From assembly GCF_019977295.1 (NCBI RefSeq), contig NZ_AP024651.1:4464001-4528000 (forward strand): a stretch of 64,000 nt of DNA. Direction: 5' to 3'. Both the position numbers and the translations under genes were made by a program. The DNA comes from Arthrobacter sp. StoSoilB20. Its GTDB lineage: Bacteria; Actinomycetota; Actinomycetes; Actinomycetales; Micrococcaceae. Shown here piece after piece: positions 60,850 to 64,000 of this stretch; position 1 is the first letter of the stretch, and each line of letters opens with the position of its first letter. Under the pieces are notes generated by a model that worked only from the letters and a program-made list of their open reading frames with translations, was not told the DNA's origin and made no database searches.

Positions 60850-62839
60850 TTAGAAGGCGAACGCCACCTCCAGCGCTTGGCCCGTACCCAGGGTGAGGCG
60901 GGCACTGACACGCGTGCCGTCGTCGAACACGTCAAAAGCGGTTGAACGCCCGACGCCGGAAGGCACCCAGGCGGGCGGCTCACCTCCGAGGTACACAAGG
61001 GAGACGAAGCAGCTGCGCTCCCCGGTAAGCCGCCCCTCCAGGTAGCCGCAGGCAGCGAAGGCGCCAAATGGCGATTCCCCCTCGCCCTGGTAGACGCCGC
61101 TGTCCGTGTATCCATGGAGGGGCCAAATCGCGGTGTGCAGCCTGCCATCGCTGAGGACATGGGCGCCATTTCCCCGGGGCAAAGGTGGGTCGGCGGGCAC
61201 CGGGTGGTGGTCGGCGAGCGCATATCCGCCGTCGCGGACAGCGCCACCGGAACCGGTACCGCCCGCACCGGCGGGTGCCGAACCAGAGCCGCCCGAATCA
61301 GAGCCGCCCGAACCGGCAGGGGCCGAAACGATGTGGACCCTCAGCTCGTATCCGCCTGCCGCTGCGGTTCCTGTCGCTACCCGCCACGGAGAGCCGGCGT
61401 GATCCTGGGAGTCGCTCCACACCGGAGCGTGCCAGCTCGCGGCTTGTCCTGCGCCGGCGGCAAGCCGGTGGATCCGCGAGCGCCGGCTGGGCGTCGCGGC
61501 ATCATCGAGGATGGCGAAGTGGTTGTCCACGGGGTGCTCGGTGAAGAGCGGAGCGGTGTGGCTTGAGTACGCGAGCCTGCGGTACAGGGGATCGTCCGGT
61601 CCGGGGGCATAGTATTTGTCGCTGCCGTGGTTCAGGAGGCGGGCAATGCCGTCCGGGGCGGTGGAGTGAAGCAGGTAGTTGGGCGCTTCGGCATGCTTCA
61701 GCCCGTCCACCTCTTCCAACGGCGAGGGCTCCTCAACCGCCGTCCACACCGGGTGGTCAGCGGGCAGGAGCAGCCCCACGAAGGCTTTGGACGTCCAGTA
61801 GGGCGACGCCGGGCCGGAGTATTCCTGGGTCATCGATTCAAAAGCGCCGAGCCATCCCAGTGACGGCAGGCCGCCGTCGTAAGCCCCGGCGTCGAGGAAG
61901 TACTTGGCGGCGCCGCTGGCGATCCTGCGGGTCTGGCCTGGGGCGAGCGGCGTGGCGCAGATTGCCTCGCCCATGAAGAGGGGCGCGATGGCTGCGTAGC
62001 GGTAGATCAGGGAGCGGCCCTGGAACACCGGGGCGCCCGTTGGCGCCGAAGAACCTGACGTGGTCTTCCAGGAAAGCGGCGAGCCGGCTGCGGGAAATGT
62101 CCAGGCGGTGATCGGCTTGTGGATGGCGGCCGGCAGCAAATTCCGCCCACAGGATGGGGTACAGGTGCATGGCCCAGCCACAGTAGTAATCGAAGAAATC
62201 TCCGGTGCCCCCGTTGTCTCCGTCCCTGTACCAGCCCCCGCCGGCGTACCAGTCATCCAGCCTGTCCAGGCCGTGGTCGATGTGGGTTGCGTTGTGTTCG
62301 AACCCTGCACCGGCCAGGAACTCGGCAATCATGACCTGGAAGAGCACCCAGTTGTTGTCCACGCAGGAGCTGCGGGAAGAACCCTGCAGCCAGCCGGCCA
62401 CCTGCTCCTGCTGCCCTGCGGTAAGGGTGTCCCACAGCCAGGGCTTGGTCAGTTGGAGTCCAAGGACTATCGACGCCGCTTCCACCATGGGCTGGGATCG
62501 GTCGGTGATGGGCAGCCACGCTTCACGCCCGTCTTTCCGCGTGCCGTGGAGGAGTCCCTCGCGGTAAAGGTCGAGGTGGCCGAAGGGATCCCCGCCCTGC
62601 TCCCCCGCCACGCGGAACGCGGCCAGCAGGAACGTCCGGGCGAAGCCCTCCAGGCCGTCGGACTTAACGCCCGACGACGACGGGCGGCCGCCCAGCCGGA
62701 TGGCCGCCTTCAGCGGGGAGAAGTGTGGGCGCACCGCAAGGAGTTGCTGATCGGCGAAGGAAAGCCAGTGTTCCCGTGTCCAGCCAGTGATGGGGCTGAG
62801 GTTGAAATCCGGGGCGGGCATGGTGAAGCCGATGGACAT
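60850..62839 (-). pseudogene. DUF2264-family protein gene interrupted by a frameshift
   Basis: Two overlapping frames together make one ~662-residue DUF2264-type protein. The first part starts at ATG 62839 (GGAG upstream) and holds the alpha/alpha-barrel-like region (VDNNWVLFQVMIAEFL; GWYRDGDNGGTGDFFDYY). Around 62034-62037 one extra C moves the frame; removing it restores FFGANGAPVFQGRSLIYRY and the rest, to 60850. The C-terminal part has a Gly/Ser linker insert (GGSDSGGSGS). DUF2264 proteins are probable polysaccharide-active enzymes. Real mutation, assembly error, or programmed shift cannot be told apart. Confidence 0.75.
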
Positions 62840-63060
62840 GGGTCTCCTGCGGGTAGTTCCAGCGTCACCACCCTAGGGGTGCCTGACCGGACCAGGGGCG
62901 AGCTGAACAATACTGAACACACCGCTGTGACGCAGTTCACATAAAGGGGACCGTGAGGAATCGTCGGCTGGCTGCGTCTTCTTCATGACGGCGAAACACA
63001 CGCCGCAGCGAACAAGCCGCAATGATCCATCGCAGCTTCCAACCGACAGGACTGATTGCC

Positions 63061-63594
63061 ATGACGACCCAGACGCACACCCCCGCAGACGTTCCGGCCA
63101 AGAACACCACGGCAGCGGCCACCAACACTTCCGCACCTGGTGCCGGCACTCCTGAACTGAACGGCGGCCCGGCAGCGAACGGCGCCCCGGCGAACAAGGG
63201 CAAGGACGGCCGTGGAGCCACCACCGTTGCCGACGGCGTCGTGGCCAAGATCGCCGGCATCGCCATCCAGGAAATCCCGGGCGTCCATGCCCTTGGCGGC
63301 GGCGCTGCCCGTGCCATTGGCAACCTGCGCGAAAAGGTGGGCCAGAAGGATCTCACCCAGGGCGTCAGCGTCGAGGTCGGCCAGACCCAGGTGGCCGTGG
63401 ACGTGACCTTGGTTGTTGAGTACCCGCACCCCCTCCAGGAAGTTGCGGACAACGCCCGCGATGCCGTTTACAACGCCATCGAGGACCTGGTGGGCATGGA
63501 AGTCACCGAGGTCAACATCACCATCACGGACATCCACGTTCCCTCCGAGGACGCCGAAGCGGACGACGCCGGCCGTGAGCCGAGGGTCGCATGA
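63061..63594 (+). CDS. Asp23/Gls24-family envelope stress protein
   Basis: A 177-residue protein from ATG 63061. After a ~45-residue Ala/Pro/Asn-rich start come VADGVVAKIAGIAIQEIPGVHAL and a strand-rich end (EVTEVNITITDIHVP), typical of the Asp23 fold. These proteins sit at the membrane and respond to envelope stress. It overlaps the next gene by four nt. Confidence 0.92.
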   Translation: MTTQTHTPADVPAKNTTAAATNTSAPGAGTPELNGGPAANGAPANKGKDGRGATTVADGVVAKIAGIAIQEIPGVHALGGGAARAIGNLREKVGQKDLTQGVSVEVGQTQVAVDVTLVVEYPHPLQEVADNARDAVYNAIEDLVGMEVTEVNITITDIHVPSEDAEADDAGREPRVA

Positions 63595-63782
63595 ACCCCA
63601 CGATCGCCGGCATAGCCATCGGAGCGGTCCTGGCCCTGGCAGGGTTGGCCTTTGGTTTCTGGGGCCTGCTGCTGACGGCTCTGTTCATGGGTGTCGGGGC
63701 TGTCCTGGGACGCTCCGCTGAGGGAAAGCTTGACCTGCGCGGCGTACTGGATGCGTTGCGGGGCAAGCGCTCCTCATCATGA
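63591..63782 (+). CDS. small membrane protein of the Asp23 cluster
   Basis: A 63-residue protein with two close hydrophobic helices (GIAIGAVLALAGLAFGFWGLL, FMGVGAVLG) and a basic tail. Its size and place match the DUF2273-like partner in Asp23 clusters. It overlaps both neighbours by four nt. Confidence 0.8.
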   Translation: MNPTIAGIAIGAVLALAGLAFGFWGLLLTALFMGVGAVLGRSAEGKLDLRGVLDALRGKRSSS

Positions 63783-64000
63783 CGCGGGCCGGAATGACAC
63801 GGGCCGGGCATACCCGCATCACCCAGCAGGCCATCCGGAAGACCTTGGAATCCGTCACAGCCCAGGCGTTCCGGGTGGGGGCGGGTAACGTGGCCGCTGA
63901 ACTGGAGGACGACGCCGGCAAGCTCGGGGTCAAGGTTTCAGTCAAGCTGTCGCTGCCGTCGCTCCTGGGACCGCGGACCACCACAAGCACTGTCTTCGAA
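63779..64000 (+). CDS. third gene of the Asp23 cluster, 5' part only
   Basis: An open frame of 74 codons from ATG 63779, cut by the window edge. The first 30 nt are two copies of a 15-nt unit, each beginning with ATGAC, so ATG 63794 is a second possible start. Then TLESVTAQAFRVGAGNVAAELEDDAGKL and VKVSVKLSLPSLLG, resembling an Asp23-like strand-helix order but too short to assign. Coupled to the previous gene by ATGA. Confidence 0.65.
   Translation, partial: MTRAGMTRAGHTRITQQAIRKTLESVTAQAFRVGAGNVAAELEDDAGKLGVKVSVKLSLPSLLGPRTTTSTVFE

Overview
The window is high-GC DNA whose gene content points to a soil actinobacterium of the Arthrobacter/Paenarthrobacter group (Micrococcaceae). The pointers are a Lys/His alanine dehydrogenase beside a PucR regulator, an E1-alpha/E1-beta/E2 oxo-acid dehydrogenase operon, DUF1206 and Asp23 stress genes, WXG100-type proteins, and a 365-residue homoprotocatechuate dioxygenase of the Arthrobacter/Brevibacterium type. 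I saw no rRNA, tRNA, integrase, transposase, prophage or CRISPR array, so this looks like ordinary chromosome with accessory catabolic and surface/secretion genes.

Layout. 1-10 kb: 5' end of an ATP-dependent DNA ligase, a Pro/Ala/Thr-rich membrane protein, a PucR regulator divergent from ald, an ECF sigma/anti-sigma-like pair, an Ala/Pro-rich exported protein, a WXG100-type protein with an LpqN/DcrB-like partner, and a Gfo/Idh/MocA oxidoreductase. 10-16 kb: a complete peptide-type ABC importer (two permeases, fused double ATPase, lipoprotein). 16-24 kb: TetR with a divergent FMN reductase, a GerMN lipoprotein, an unrecognised translationally coupled two-gene locus, a PEP-mutase-family lyase divergent from a PLP aminotransferase, and a universal stress protein. 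24-30 kb: a PAP2 membrane protein, E2, E1-beta and E1-alpha, and a HisC/Pat aminotransferase. 30-36 kb: a holin-family membrane protein, a WXG100-like protein with an alpha/beta hydrolase, purB, and three small enzymes. 36-42 kb: the 5-oxoprolinase operon pxpA-pxpB-pxpC with an MFS carrier and an SDR, divergent from a LysR regulator. 43-45 kb: a LigK/RraA-type aldolase with an aminotransferase. 47-54 kb: a homoprotocatechuate (3,4-dihydroxyphenylacetate) meta-cleavage operon with its own GntR regulator. 54-64 kb: hydrolases, an AraC regulator and general-stress genes, a frameshifted DUF2264 gene, and an Asp23 cluster running off the right edge.

How the genes work together. HpaD opens the ring of homoprotocatechuate, HpaE oxidises the semialdehyde, the HpaG-like domain decarboxylates and possibly isomerises, HpaH hydrates, and HpaI cleaves to pyruvate and succinate semialdehyde. 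The HpaG-like protein carries an RraA-family domain where the usual second FAH domain would be, and no separate HpaF isomerase gene is present. PxpABC converts 5-oxoproline to glutamate; alanine dehydrogenase and the oxo-acid dehydrogenase feed amino acids into central metabolism.

Non-coding structure stands out. There are several long near-perfect inverted repeats (4798-4846, 28845-28882, 49737-49801), candidate operators beside regulators, and short tandem arrays. Three of these arrays (after purB, after tetR, at the end of the PAP2 gene) look like repeated copies of the 3' end of the adjacent gene.
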